Part shown: positions 39,059 through 47,445 of the stretch, piece by piece
Position numbering within the stretch: the first letter of the stretch is position 1
Layout: every line of letters starts with the position of its first letter
Assembly: GCF_900103865.1 (NCBI RefSeq)
Contig: NZ_FNII01000015.1
Coordinates: 1-64,000, forward strand
DNA: 64,000 nucleotides
From: Vreelandella arcis
GTDB lineage: Bacteria; Pseudomonadota; Gammaproteobacteria; Pseudomonadales; Halomonadaceae
Direction of reading: 5' to 3'
Made by a program: the position numbers and the translations under genes
Notes under the pieces: generated by a model
The model's database searches: none
Seen by the model: only the letters and a program-made list of their open reading frames with translations
What the model was told of the DNA's origin: nothing

Positions 39059-39795
39059 GAGGACTGCTCCGAGGAATGCGTGTCCTGAAAATGTGAGGTC
39101 TTGGTCATCATGTGGTCGTCGAGGGGAAGCAGGCGATCCGCCACCTGACTACGCACATCCTCGTCGTGAAAGATGCCGAGCATGGCGGTGCCACGTGCCT
39201 TGGCTTCATTGATCAAGCTGATCACCTCGGCGCGGTTGGCGGCGTCCAGCGAGGCCGTGGGCTCGTCGAGCAGCAGCAGGGGGTGCTCGGCGATAAAGCC
39301 GCGGGCGATATTGACGCGCTGTTGCTCACCACCGGAGAAGGTGCCGGGCGGTAGCTGCCACAGCCGTGGCGGCAGGTTGAGGCGGTCTAGCAGGGTTTCG
39401 GCCTTCAGGCGGGCTTCTTGGGCATCGCCGCCCCGCGCCAGTAGCGGCTCCATGACCACCTCAACGGCACTGACCCGTGGCACCACGCGCAGGAACTGGC
39501 TAACGTAGCCGATCACATCACGCCGCAGCGGGTGCCAGGCGTGGGCGGGCAGCTCGGTTAGCTCCAGTGGCCCGTCGCTAAAGAGCAGGCGGATACTGCC
39601 GCGCTGGGCGAGGTAGTTGCCGTAGAGCATCTTGAGCAGGGTACTTTTGCCGATACCGCTGCGCCCGGCCAGCACCAGGCATTCGCCGGCGTGTAGCGTC
39701 AGCGACAGGTCGTTCATCACTTCCAGGGCGGTGCCGCCCTGGCCATGCAGCACAAAGTCTTTGGACAGGTGCTCGACAGTGAGTAGGGCATTCAT
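39055..39795 (-). CDS. phnL: PhnL, C-P lyase ABC-type subunit
   Basis: PhnL is an ATPase-like subunit needed with PhnG, H, I, J and K to form the ribosyl triphosphate from phosphonate. It has 246 residues: Walker A Gly-Arg-Ser-Gly-Ile-Gly-Lys-Ser-Thr near 44, signature Phe-Ser-Gly-Gly-Glu-Gln-Gln-Arg near 156, Walker B Leu-Leu-Leu-Leu-Asp-Glu-Pro-Thr near 178. It is separated from phnK by 11 bases and overlaps phnM. There is no membrane partner, as is usual for PhnL. Confidence 0.93.
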   Translation of the reverse strand: MNALLTVEHLSKDFVLHGQGGTALEVMNDLSLTLHAGECLVLAGRSGIGKSTLLKMLYGNYLAQRGSIRLLFSDGPLELTELPAHAWHPLRRDVIGYVSQFLRVVPRVSAVEVVMEPLLARGGDAQEARLKAETLLDRLNLPPRLWQLPPGTFSGGEQQRVNIARGFIAEHPLLLLDEPTASLDAANRAEVISLINEAKARGTAMLGIFHDEDVRSQVADRLLPLDDHMMTKTSHFQDTHSSEQSS

Positions 39796-39806
39796 GGCCG
39801 GGCTCC

Positions 39807-40613
39807 TTATGGGGTCAGCACTGACGACACCAGCAGCTGCGTATAGGCGTGCTGCGGATCGTCGAGGATTTGGTCGGTGAGGCCGGCTTCCACCACCCGG
39901 CTGCGGTGCATGACCAGTAACCGGTGCGAGAGCAGGCGCGCCACGGCGAGGTCATGGGTGACGAGCACTACCGACAAGCCGAGCTGGCGTACCAGGGTGC
40001 GGATCATGTCGAGCAGGCGGGCTTGTACCGAGACGTCCAGCCCGCCGGTGGGCTCATCCATAAATACCAGTCTTGGCTGAGTGACCAGGGTGCGCGCGAT
40101 CTGCAGACGCTGCTGCATGCCACCGGAGAAGGTCAGCGGTGCGTCGTCGATACGTTCTGGATCGAGCTCTACCTGGCTCATCCAGTCCTGGCCGGCGGCG
40201 CGTAGCTGACCGTAATGGCGCTGGCCCAAGGCCATCAGCCGTTCGCCGATATTGGCGCCGGCGGATACGCCCATGCGCAGGCCATCGCGTGGGTTTTGGT
40301 GGATCAAGCCCCACTCCAGACGTAGCAGCGCCCGGCGGCGTGCCTCGCTGATGGCATACACATCCAGGGTCTGGTTGTTCGCGGGGTGATAGGTCACGGC
40401 GCCAGTATTGGGGGCTTCCAGGCCGGCCAGTACCCGTAACAGCGTCGACTTGCCGGAGCCGGACTCGCCGACGATACCCAGCACCTCGCCGGTATGCAGG
40501 CGAAAATCAATCGCTTGGCAGCCTTTGTCCGGGCCATAGAGACGGCTAATGTCTTGCACGTCTAGTAGGGCGGGGCGTTCCAGGTCGGGCCTGGTGAGAG
40601 TGTAATGATTCAT
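39807..40613 (-). CDS. phnK: PhnK, C-P lyase ABC-type subunit
   Basis: PhnK binds the PhnGHIJ core complex and couples ATP use to C-P bond cleavage. From the ATG at 40613 it has 268 residues: Walker A Gly-Glu-Ser-Gly-Ser-Gly-Lys-Ser-Thr, signature Phe-Ser-Gly-Gly-Met-Gln-Gln-Arg and Walker B Val-Phe-Met-Asp-Glu-Pro-Thr. GGGGAGG precedes this ATG, and the stop of phnJ overlaps it (ATGA). An upstream extension in the same frame lies inside phnJ and is rejected. Confidence 0.93.
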   Translation of the reverse strand: MNHYTLTRPDLERPALLDVQDISRLYGPDKGCQAIDFRLHTGEVLGIVGESGSGKSTLLRVLAGLEAPNTGAVTYHPANNQTLDVYAISEARRRALLRLEWGLIHQNPRDGLRMGVSAGANIGERLMALGQRHYGQLRAAGQDWMSQVELDPERIDDAPLTFSGGMQQRLQIARTLVTQPRLVFMDEPTGGLDVSVQARLLDMIRTLVRQLGLSVVLVTHDLAVARLLSHRLLVMHRSRVVEAGLTDQILDDPQHAYTQLLVSSVLTP

Positions 40614-41443
40614 GCCACCTCCCCGCGGCGTGTCATACAGTGATCGGTATCGGAACACACGAACATGCGGTTGCCTGCATCGTCGGTGATGATTTCGTCG
40701 AGAAAGCTGTCCTCGCTGCCACACAAGGCGCAGCACGCATCCCAGGACTGGATCTCGAAGGGGTGATCCTCGAAATCCAGGCTTTCCACTCGGGTGTGGG
40801 GCGGAATGGCGTAGAGCCGCTTCTCGCGACCTGCACCGAACAGCATCAGCGCTTCGTTCATGTGCAGTTTGGGGTTGTCGAATTTAGGGATGGGCGAAGG
40901 ATCCATCACGTAGCGATCGTCGACCTTGACCGGGTAGGCATAGGTGGTGGCGATGTGACCGTAGCGGGCGATATCCTCGTAGAGCTTGACGTGCATCACC
41001 CCGTATTCCTCCAGGGCGTGCATGAGACGAGTCTCCTGTTCGCTGGGTTCGATAAAGCGCAGCGGCTCGGGGATGGGTACCTGGAAGACCAGTATCTGGC
41101 CGTGGCCGAGCGAAGCTTCGGGAATGCGGTGGCGGGTCTGGATGACGCTCGCCGCGGTTGTCGAGGTGGTGGTCTCGACGCCTGCGACCCGTTGGAAGAA
41201 GTCGCGGATGCTGACCGCATTGGTGGTGTCGTCGGCGCCCTGGTCGATCACTTTGAGCACATCCTCACCACCCAGGATGCTAGCGGTGAGCTGGATGCCA
41301 CCAGTGCCCCAGCCGTAGGGCATGGGCATCTCGCGGCCGCCGAAGGGCACTTGATAACCGGGAATCGCTACCGCCTTGAGCAAGGCGCGACGGATCATGC
41401 GTTTGGTTTGTTCGTCCAGGTAGGCGAAGTTGTAGCCGTTCAC
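40610..41443 (-). CDS. phnJ: PhnJ, C-P lyase (radical SAM)
   Basis: PhnJ is the radical-SAM enzyme that breaks the carbon-phosphorus bond of ribose-1-phosphonate 5-phosphate. The 277-residue protein keeps the iron-sulfur cysteines Cys238-x2-Cys241-x21-Cys263 and the catalytic Cys269, each three residues earlier than in E. coli PhnJ. Gly29 of Pro-Gly-Tyr-Gln-Val-Pro-Phe corresponds to E. coli Gly32, the site of the glycyl radical. It overlaps phnI and phnK by four bases at each end. The complete active site means phosphonate degradation should work. Confidence 0.96.
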   Translation of the reverse strand: MNGYNFAYLDEQTKRMIRRALLKAVAIPGYQVPFGGREMPMPYGWGTGGIQLTASILGGEDVLKVIDQGADDTTNAVSIRDFFQRVAGVETTTSTTAASVIQTRHRIPEASLGHGQILVFQVPIPEPLRFIEPSEQETRLMHALEEYGVMHVKLYEDIARYGHIATTYAYPVKVDDRYVMDPSPIPKFDNPKLHMNEALMLFGAGREKRLYAIPPHTRVESLDFEDHPFEIQSWDACCALCGSEDSFLDEIITDDAGNRMFVCSDTDHCMTRRGEVA

Positions 41444-42537
41444 TGGGAATCCTCCTCGTCTGGCGCCGCTTGCTGGTCGGCCGCATGGGCACGTCGCAGC
41501 CGCCGCAATAGTTCCAGTTCGGATTGGAAATCGACGTAGTGCGGCAGTTTAAGGTGCGAAACGAAGCCCGATGCTTCCACGCTGTCGGCGTGGGCAAGCA
41601 CGAACTCGGCTTGTTGGGCGGGGCTTGTGATCGGTTCGCCAAGTTCCTCGGCACGCAGAGCGCGATCGACCAGCGCCATGGCCATGGTCTTGCGCTCGTT
41701 GTGGCCAAAGGCCAGCCCATAGCCGCGGGTGAACTGGGGCGCAGCCTCGCGGGAGCCGCCGAACTGGTTGATCATCTGGCACTCGCTCAGCGGGATTTCG
41801 CCGATGCAGACGCGCTCGCCGAGTTCCTCGACGAAAATCTCGACCTCCACCTGACCCAGGCGGATCTCGCCGGCGAAGGGGTGGTTGCGCCCATAGCCGC
41901 GCTGTGTGGAGTAGGCCAGCGAGAGCAGGTAGCCTTCGTCGCCGCGGGCTAACATCTGCAGGCGCGTAGCGCGGTCGACGGGGTAATCCGGTGGGTCGCG
42001 GGTGATGTCGTAGGGCTCGCTACCGTCATCGTTTTCCTGTTCGATGAGTCCTTCGGCATCGAGCAGTTCGAGGATCTGCGGGCAGTGCTCTAGTGCTTGT
42101 TCGGCACGGGCTGGCGTGGGCACCTCGCCTTCGGCTAATTGCATAAAATCGAGTAGGCGGTGGGTGTAATCGTAGGTTGGGCCGAGGATCTGGCCGCCGG
42201 GGATGTCTTTGTAGGTGGCACTGACTCGGCGTTCGACGCGCATGGCGCTGGTATCGAGTGGTTCGCTCACGGCCAGGCGCGGCAGGGTGGTGCGGTAGGC
42301 GCGCAGCAGGAAGACCGCCTCAATGGTATCGCCACTGGCCTGTTTCAGAGCCAGCGCCGCGAGTTCAGGGTCGAACAGCGAGGCCTCGCTCATGACGCGG
42401 TCAACGGCCAGGCGTAGCTGTTGCTGAATTTGCGCGACCGATAGTTCAGCCAACTGACGATCGCCACGCCGACGGTCGGCGAGCGACTGATGGGCATTGG
42501 CAATCGCCCGTTCACCGCCTTTCACTGCGACATACAT
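41440..42537 (-). CDS. phnI: PhnI, C-P lyase core (nucleosidase) subunit
   Basis: PhnI attaches the phosphonate to ribose, displacing adenine from ATP, in complex with PhnG, H and L. From the ATG at 42537, with AGAGGAGGA before it, the protein has 365 residues, close to the family length. The N-terminal Tyr-Val-Ala-Val-Lys-Gly-Gly-Glu-Arg-Ala-Ile and the Asp-Ile-Pro-Gly-Gly-Gln-Ile-Leu-Gly-Pro-Thr-Tyr-Asp-Tyr segment are diagnostic. The gene overlaps the 3' end of phnH by 16 bases and phnJ by four. Confidence 0.94.
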   Translation of the reverse strand: MYVAVKGGERAIANAHQSLADRRRGDRQLAELSVAQIQQQLRLAVDRVMSEASLFDPELAALALKQASGDTIEAVFLLRAYRTTLPRLAVSEPLDTSAMRVERRVSATYKDIPGGQILGPTYDYTHRLLDFMQLAEGEVPTPARAEQALEHCPQILELLDAEGLIEQENDDGSEPYDITRDPPDYPVDRATRLQMLARGDEGYLLSLAYSTQRGYGRNHPFAGEIRLGQVEVEIFVEELGERVCIGEIPLSECQMINQFGGSREAAPQFTRGYGLAFGHNERKTMAMALVDRALRAEELGEPITSPAQQAEFVLAHADSVEASGFVSHLKLPHYVDFQSELELLRRLRRAHAADQQAAPDEEDSQ

Positions 42538-43133
42538 GAGCGATCCTCCTCTAGGTGCTTTGCAATTAGAGTGCTGCGCGGAATGGCCGTCAGCCGCGAG
42601 CCGCAGGCGAGCAGGGCATCGAGACCACGGGGAAACAGGGCACGATTGCGCGCCAGGCATGCCATCAACGCCTCGCCTCCGCCTACATCAAGCCAGCGCC
42701 GTTCGGGGATGCCGGGGCCGCTGAGCTGCCACGAGCCCTCATCCGTTAGGCGGTCGAGTGGGATTAGCAGGGTCGTGCTGCGGTCGGGATACTCGTCGCT
42801 GCCGGTAGCAAAGGCGATGTCTCCGGTCAGGGTAGCGGGCGTGACCAGGGCGAAATCGGCACCTGACGGCTCATCGGTCAGGCGGCAGCCGGTATGGAAG
42901 GCAAGTGCATCGCGCAACGCTTGGGTGTCGAGCTCGCGGGCGATCCACACCTGCGAATCGAGATCGCATAGGGTGAGCAGGGCGCCCCACAGGGCGTTGC
43001 CAATCGGGGCCTCTTCGGGCAGTGCGGCCACTTCCAGGTTGTGCAGCGTGCCGGGTTCCGACATCGCCTGGAGAAGTTGGCGGAACAGCCGTTGGCTGTC
43101 GTGTACGGGATCGGTCAGGCCGGGCCAGAGCAT
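42522..43133 (-). CDS. phnH: PhnH, C-P lyase core subunit
   Basis: This 203-residue member of the PhnGHIJ core is a PLP-transferase-like fold without the cofactor. The N-terminal Gly-Leu-Thr-Asp-Pro-Val-His-Asp-Ser-Gln-Arg-Leu-Phe-Arg and Gly-Thr-Asp/Ser-Asp-Glu-Tyr-Pro-Asp-Arg-Ser segment match the family. Two bases separate it from phnG, and its end overlaps phnI, so the core subunits are translated together. Confidence 0.92.
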   Translation of the reverse strand: MLWPGLTDPVHDSQRLFRQLLQAMSEPGTLHNLEVAALPEEAPIGNALWGALLTLCDLDSQVWIARELDTQALRDALAFHTGCRLTDEPSGADFALVTPATLTGDIAFATGSDEYPDRSTTLLIPLDRLTDEGSWQLSGPGIPERRWLDVGGGEALMACLARNRALFPRGLDALLACGSRLTAIPRSTLIAKHLEEDRSCMSQ

Positions 43134-43135
43134 GC

Positions 43136-43582
43136 TTATTCCCCTCTTACCATGGTGAAGAAATCCACGCGGGTGGCGGCGGCGGTACGCGAAGCCTCGG
43201 CGTGACGGGCGGCGAGCTCCTCGGTGAGCGGGGCAATCAACTCGCTGTCGATTCGCTCGCGCAACGCTTCTTGCTGGGCACAGGCATCGATAAGCGCGAT
43301 CAACTCGGCGTGGCGGTGGTCGCGACCACTTACCCAGCCATGGCCGAGCACATCGCCCAGCGCCTTCTCCTCTTCCAGCATCACGCTGGCGCGGGTCATG
43401 GTCATTTCTCCCAGGTTGAAGGCATTGCCGGTGGCACCCATGCGGCCGCGTATCATGGCCATGCCGGTTTCCGGGCCACGTACACGACGATGGGTGTGAT
43501 CGATGCCGAGCGCGCTCCAGCGTGCTTCCAGTTGATCGCGGGGGGTCAGCGCCAATACCCGCTGACGTTGGGATCGAGTCAT
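43136..43582 (-). CDS. phnG: PhnG, C-P lyase core subunit
   Basis: This 148-residue subunit of the core complex shows the family block Gly-Pro-Glu-Thr-Gly-Met-Ala-Met-Ile-Arg-Gly-Arg-Met-Gly-Ala-Thr-Gly-Asn-Ala-Phe near residue 36 and Asn-Leu-Gly-Glu-Met-Thr. It overlaps phnF by four bases and precedes phnH by two. With phnH, I and J it completes the core. Confidence 0.92.
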   Translation of the reverse strand: MTRSQRQRVLALTPRDQLEARWSALGIDHTHRRVRGPETGMAMIRGRMGATGNAFNLGEMTMTRASVMLEEEKALGDVLGHGWVSGRDHRHAELIALIDACAQQEALRERIDSELIAPLTEELAARHAEASRTAAATRVDFFTMVRGE

Positions 43583-44325
43583 GGAGAAGCCTCGTCGTTG
43601 AAATCTAAGTCGTTGAAGTCGATGTGATAGGCGAGCCGGTCGGCCCGGGAGCGGCCGATCGAGATTTCCACCAACGTGCCGTCGGCATCGACGTTGTCGC
43701 TGGTGAGTTGCAGCAGCGGTGCATTGAGCGGGCAGTTGAGAAGGCGTGTATCGTCGCGGTTGGCGCTGTCGGCCTCGATGCGCACATGGCGACGGTGTAG
43801 CCGCAGGTCGTAGTGTTGCTTGAGTACTGCCCGGGTCGATCCGCCGCGGTAGCGGTGTGTCCAGTCCGGCAGGCGGCGATTGTCAAACCAGTGGCGCAGT
43901 AGCAGCACGGGCGAATCGTCTACTTGGCGCAGGGTGTCGACGCATAACAGCGGCTCGCCGGGGCGTCGGCCGAAACGCTGGGCGATGGCTTCAGGGGGCT
44001 CGCGTAGGCCCTGTTCCAGGCACTGGGTTTGGGTGGCGAGCCCCAGCTCGGCGAGGTTCTGGGTGACCTTGCTACCGGCGTTGACGGCGTAGTCGAGACG
44101 GCGATCGACAACCTGGGTGCCGCGCCCCTGATGGCGGGTCACCATGCCGGCGGCGACCAGTTCGTCCAGGGCCCGGCGAACGGTATGACGATTGACCTCA
44201 AAGCGCTTGGCTAGCACTACCTCGGTGGGCAGCAAGTCGCCGGGCTGGTAACTGGCGCGAACCTCCCGCGCCAGGGTATCGGCGAGGGTGCGGTAGCGCG
44301 GCGTCTGGGTAAGTTGTCTAGACAT
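43579..44325 (-). CDS. phnF: PhnF, GntR/HutC-type regulator
   Basis: PhnF is the transcription factor of the phn operon. Its 248 residues start with a winged-helix domain (Leu-Pro-Thr-Glu-Val-Val-Leu-Ala-Lys-Arg-Phe-Glu-Val-Asn-Arg-His-Thr-Val near 30-48), followed by the UTRA ligand domain. The ATG at 44325 is chosen because the frame then opens with the family N-terminus; a 63-residue upstream extension has no domain. The palindrome TTGTCTAGACAT covers this start, and a matching one lies before phnC, so autoregulation is likely. It lies between the transport genes and the catalytic genes, as in E. coli. Confidence 0.92.
   Translation of the reverse strand: MSRQLTQTPRYRTLADTLAREVRASYQPGDLLPTEVVLAKRFEVNRHTVRRALDELVAAGMVTRHQGRGTQVVDRRLDYAVNAGSKVTQNLAELGLATQTQCLEQGLREPPEAIAQRFGRRPGEPLLCVDTLRQVDDSPVLLLRHWFDNRRLPDWTHRYRGGSTRAVLKQHYDLRLHRRHVRIEADSANRDDTRLLNCPLNAPLLQLTSDNVDADGTLVEISIGRSRADRLAYHIDFNDLDFNDEASP
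44314..44325 (-). promoter_or_regulatory. Probable PhnF operator at the phnF start codon
   Basis: The palindrome TGTCTAGACA (44315-44324) overlaps the phnF ATG. The same ten bases occur before phnC at 47224-47233. A HutC-type repressor bound here would block initiation or an internal promoter in the 71-base phnE-phnF gap. Confidence 0.55.
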
Positions 44326-44396
44326 GTTTTCTCTTGAGAGTTTGAAAATTATCGAGAAGCGTGGAAAAGAGTGTGGAGAAGGCGCGCCGTCGGTAT

Positions 44397-45188
44397 TTAG
44401 ATAAAACGCTTGCGCAGGGTCTGTGACGCCATGTCCAGCGTCGTCACGGCGACGATGATCACCAGCATAATGGTGGCGGTTTCGGCGTACTGGAAACCGC
44501 GCATGGTTTCCCATAGCGATACCCCGATACCGCCGCCACCGACCATGCCTAGCACCGTTGCCGAACGAATATTCGATTCGAAGCGATAGAGGCTGACCGA
44601 GATCCAGAGCGGGAGAACCTGAGGAATCAGGCCGAAGATGATCTCCTCAATCCGGCCTGCGCCGGTCACCCGAATGCCCTCCATGGGGCCAGCCTCGGTG
44701 GCTTCGACGGCCTCGGAGAAAAGCTTGGCGAGCACCCCCGTGGTATGGATGAATAACGCCAGGGTGCCGGCAAACGGGCCAAGTCCCACCGCGACCACGA
44801 ACAGCATGGCGAACACCAGTTCATTGATGGCGCGGCAAGCATCCATTAGGCGACGCATGGGCTGGTAGACCCACCAGGGCACCAGATTATCGGAGGACAG
44901 CAGGCTGCAAGGGATGGCTAGAACAACGGCCATCAGGGTGCCCCAAATAGCAATCTGGATGGTGACCAACATCTGGTCGATATAGTGCTCGAGATTGCCG
45001 AAAGCGGGGGGAAAGAAGTCGTTGGCTAGAGTGGCCATATTGCCAGCATTTTCAACCAACAAACTAGGCTGCAGCTCGGCGCCCTGCCAGGCCCAGCCCA
45101 GCACCAGTAGTACGGCGGCCCAGCCAAACAGGGTGATCCAGCGTCGCTTGGCGACGGGGTGGGCGAGCGTTGGCGTATGGGAATTCAT
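44397..45188 (-). CDS. phnE: PhnE, phosphonate ABC transporter permease
   Basis: PhnE is the inner-membrane permease of the phosphonate importer PhnCDE. The 263-residue protein has about six hydrophobic helices and the EAA-type loop [12 protein letters not shown] near residue 175, which contacts PhnC. A single intact phnE is present, unlike the disrupted gene of E. coli K-12. The gap to phnD contains a stable hairpin, and phnF begins 71 bases downstream. Confidence 0.94.
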   Translation of the reverse strand: MNSHTPTLAHPVAKRRWITLFGWAAVLLVLGWAWQGAELQPSLLVENAGNMATLANDFFPPAFGNLEHYIDQMLVTIQIAIWGTLMAVVLAIPCSLLSSDNLVPWWVYQPMRRLMDACRAINELVFAMLFVVAVGLGPFAGTLALFIHTTGVLAKLFSEAVEATEAGPMEGIRVTGAGRIEEIIFGLIPQVLPLWISVSLYRFESNIRSATVLGMVGGGGIGVSLWETMRGFQYAETATIMLVIIVAVTTLDMASQTLRKRFI

Positions 45189-45213
45189 AGCGGTTTCCTT
45201 AACAGGCCCTAAC

Positions 45214-45235
45214 AGCGCCGGGATGCCCCGGCGCT
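45214..45235 (-). promoter_or_regulatory. Intercistronic hairpin between phnD and phnE
   Basis: A 9-bp stem (AGCGCCGG at one end, CCGGCGCT at the other, closed by a G-C pair) sits in the 96-base phnD-phnE gap with no T-run on the coding strand. It probably stabilises the 3' end of phnD mRNA or attenuates phnE, giving more binding protein than permease. Confidence 0.55.
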
Positions 45236-45284
45236 TTGGCTAATAGCGCTGACAGGTGACTGACCATGTCAGCGCGCTCGTCAC

Positions 45285-46274
45285 TTACTCGGCTTCAATC
45301 GCCTCAAGACGCTCGTTCAGTGCTTCAAGCTGGGCATCCAATTCGGCGAGCTGCTCTGTTTTGGCATCAGCATCCATATCGTCGTCGGCTTCGACTTGGG
45401 CGCGCTGCTTGAACAGTTCGAGCTGGCGGATTGGTAACAACTGGTCGTTGTCGGAAGGCTCGAACCCAGACCATTGAAGGGCGGCGAGTTTCTCCTGCTC
45501 CTCTTCGGTGTCGCCGTAGTTCATGAAGAACTCACGCATGGCCGACTTGCGCTCACCCGGCAGATTTTTGCGCCAGACTAGGGGGTCGGACGGAATCAGC
45601 GGCGATTTCCAGATCACTTTGAGTTGCTCGGCCTTTTCGGGTTGCGAAATCTCCAGGCGTGCCATGCTTTCGGTGTTGAAGGTGGCGACATCCACCTGAC
45701 CGTTAGCCACCGACAGGGCATTGTTCTCATGGCTGGAGTTCATGGTGCGCTTGAAGGCAGAGCTGGCATCGACGCCATTCTTGGCGAAGATGTAGTAGCC
45801 TGGCACCAGGTAGCCGGAGGTGGAGTTAGGATCACCGTTGCCGAAAGTGAGCTCAGAGGCGTTTTCCAGGATCTCGTCGATACTGTCGTAGGGGCTGTCT
45901 TTGTGTACGATCATCAGGCTCCAGTAGCCTGGCTGGCCGTTGTCAGGAATGGTTTGGGCGAAAATCTCACCGCCGGCGCGATCCACTGCCTCCATGGCCG
46001 ACTTGTTGCCATACCAAGCCAGGTCGATTTTATCGAAGCGCATCGCCTGGATGACGGCGGCATAGTCGGTGGCAAAGAACGGTTTGACCTCGACGCCCAT
46101 GGCCTCGGACATGTCGTCGAGGAACGGTTCCCACAGTGGCGCTTGGTTCTGGCTCGACTCGGTGGAAATAACGCCGAAGTTGATGGTGTCGTCGGCCGCC
46201 AGGGCTTGCTGGCTGACCAGGCCGAGGCCGGCAATCAAAGGAAGGGCGAGACGGCTAAATAAACGTATCTTCAT
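45285..46274 (-). CDS. phnD: PhnD, phosphonate-binding periplasmic protein
   Basis: PhnD captures phosphonates in the periplasm for PhnCE. The 329-residue precursor has a signal peptide (cleavage after Gln-Ala-Leu-Ala near residue 25), then Ile-Asn-Phe-Gly-Val-Ile-Ser-Thr-Glu, Pro-Phe-Phe-Ala-Thr-Asp-Tyr-Ala-Ala-Val-Ile and Val-Asp-Val-Ala-Thr-Phe-Asn-Thr-Glu, the family's ligand-pocket segments. The last 40 residues are a strongly charged heptad-like helix (Leu-Asp-Ala-Gln-Leu-Glu-Ala-Leu) typical of the longer PhnD proteins. A long upstream reading-frame extension antisense to nothing known is rejected; the ATG at 46274 fits the signal peptide. Confidence 0.94.
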   Translation of the reverse strand: MKIRLFSRLALPLIAGLGLVSQQALAADDTINFGVISTESSQNQAPLWEPFLDDMSEAMGVEVKPFFATDYAAVIQAMRFDKIDLAWYGNKSAMEAVDRAGGEIFAQTIPDNGQPGYWSLMIVHKDSPYDSIDEILENASELTFGNGDPNSTSGYLVPGYYIFAKNGVDASSAFKRTMNSSHENNALSVANGQVDVATFNTESMARLEISQPEKAEQLKVIWKSPLIPSDPLVWRKNLPGERKSAMREFFMNYGDTEEEQEKLAALQWSGFEPSDNDQLLPIRQLELFKQRAQVEADDDMDADAKTEQLAELDAQLEALNERLEAIEAE

Positions 46275-46338
46275 GTTGGGACTCCTGAATCGTGGATGGG
46301 TATGGTCGTATCGAGGGCCTGAGAGGCCGCCGCAGGGT

Positions 46339-47169
46339 TTAACCCGCGGCCGCGTGAAGCGTCGCGGGCTTAACGGGCGTGGTGGTTGGCTGGTAAAGCT
46401 CGTTAAGGCCCGCGTTGTCGTAAAGGGCTTGCAGGCGGGCATCGGTGAGCTCGGCGATCGGGCCGTCGTAGTAAAGGCGCCCCTGCTTGAGCGCGATCGC
46501 TCGTTGGCAATATCCACGGGCGTACTCGACTTGGTGCAGGGTAATGACGATGGTGCGGCCGTCCTCTTCATTGATGCGCTTGAGGATTTCCATGACTTCT
46601 TGCGCGCTGCGTGGGTCGAGCGAGGCAATTGGCTCGTCGGCGAGAATCAACTCGGCTTCTTGCACCAAAGCGCGAGCAATGGCGACTCGCTGCATCTGAC
46701 CGCCTGAGAGGGTGTTGGCGCGCTGACCGGCGAGATCCTCAAGGCCTACGCGCTTGAGAGCACGCAGCGCCATGGCGCGTTCCACAGCCGAAAAACGGCC
46801 CAGCAAGGCCCGCCAACGTGGCATGCGTCCTAGGCGACCCACTAGCACGTTGGTCATGACACTGAGGCGTCCGGCTAGATTGAACTGCTGGAAGATGTAA
46901 CCGGTGCGGCAGCGTTCGACACGGCTGGCGCTGACGAGCTTTCCTCCGCGCTGGATGTCACGTCCTAGCACATGGACACAGCAACGGTGGTGACGATTTG
47001 CGCGGGTGAGTCCGACCAGGTGTCGCATCAGGGTAGATTTGCCCGAGCCGGAGGGCCCAATGAGGGCAACTCGCTCACCTTGGCGAATCTCGAAGTCGAC
47101 ATCCTGCAAAACCGGGTGACGGTCGAACGTTTTGCTGAGCTGCTGTACCGCGATAGTAGTTAGCGACAT
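46339..47169 (-). CDS. phnC: PhnC, phosphonate ABC transporter ATPase
   Basis: This ATP-binding subunit energises phosphonate uptake. The 276-residue protein has Walker A Gly-Pro-Ser-Gly-Ser-Gly-Lys-Ser-Thr near 37, signature Leu-Ser-Gly-Gly-Gln-Met-Gln-Arg near 155 and Walker B Leu-Ile-Leu-Ala-Asp-Glu-Pro-Ile near 175. It is the first gene of the thirteen-gene phn operon; the PhnF-type palindrome lies 54 bases before its ATG. GGAGGCG precedes the start. Confidence 0.94.
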   Translation of the reverse strand: MSLTTIAVQQLSKTFDRHPVLQDVDFEIRQGERVALIGPSGSGKSTLMRHLVGLTRANRHHRCCVHVLGRDIQRGGKLVSASRVERCRTGYIFQQFNLAGRLSVMTNVLVGRLGRMPRWRALLGRFSAVERAMALRALKRVGLEDLAGQRANTLSGGQMQRVAIARALVQEAELILADEPIASLDPRSAQEVMEILKRINEEDGRTIVITLHQVEYARGYCQRAIALKQGRLYYDGPIAELTDARLQALYDNAGLNELYQPTTTPVKPATLHAAAG

Positions 47170-47222
47170 AACGCCTCCTGTGTTCGTTAGGCGCTAGTAT
47201 GGGGTCGCTGTATGAAGGGAAG

Positions 47223-47234
47223 TTGTCTAGACAA
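47223..47234 (-). promoter_or_regulatory. Probable PhnF operator upstream of phnC
   Basis: TTGTCTAGACAA is a perfect 12-base palindrome, 54-65 bases before the phnC ATG. Its TGTCTAGACA core equals the site at the phnF start. This is the expected position for repression of the whole operon. Confidence 0.65.
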
Positions 47235-47292
47235 TTTCGATTAGATGAAAAAATTGAGGGGCTTATATCACGTCAACGCGAGGGGAGGTTTT

Positions 47293-47349
47293 ATGATCGA
47301 TGAAAAACAAAGGGTTACTAAAAGTGATATATGTTTGTTATGTAAGTGA
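47293..47349 (+). CDS. Possible 18-residue micro-ORF divergent from phnC
   Basis: ATG 47293 to TGA 47347-47349 opens behind an unusually good ribosome site (AGGGGAGG with a short spacer). The peptide has Cys-Leu-Leu-Cys near its end. It may be a leader or a remnant; nothing follows it in its direction except the convergent glutathione-transferase gene. Confidence 0.2.
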   Translation: MIDEKQRVTKSDICLLCK

Positions 47350-47415
47350 AACCTTGCTGACATCATCAGAGCAGGTCGACGCAGTAGCAGTCGGTAGTGT
47401 TAGGTTTTGTTTGAA

Positions 47416-47434
47416 GGTGCCGGGACACGGCACC
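47416..47434 (-). terminator. Hairpin at the 3' end of the yghU-type gene
   Basis: A perfect 7-bp stem GGTGCCG / CGGCACC has a five-base loop and lies 12 bases beyond the minus-strand stop at 47446. The following minus-strand bases TTCAAAC are only weakly U-rich, so termination may be partial. Confidence 0.45.
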
Positions 47435-47445
47435 TAATCTTCTCA

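Noticed and set aside
42538..42660. N-terminal extension of PhnI
   Set aside because: The extra 41 codons lie inside phnH and have no PhnI-like sequence; the ATG at 42537 has a strong ribosome site.
47330..47350. Possible Pho box upstream of phnC
   Set aside because: One half resembles CTGTCAT weakly and the other matches only about half the positions; too poor to claim, although phn genes are often PhoB-controlled.
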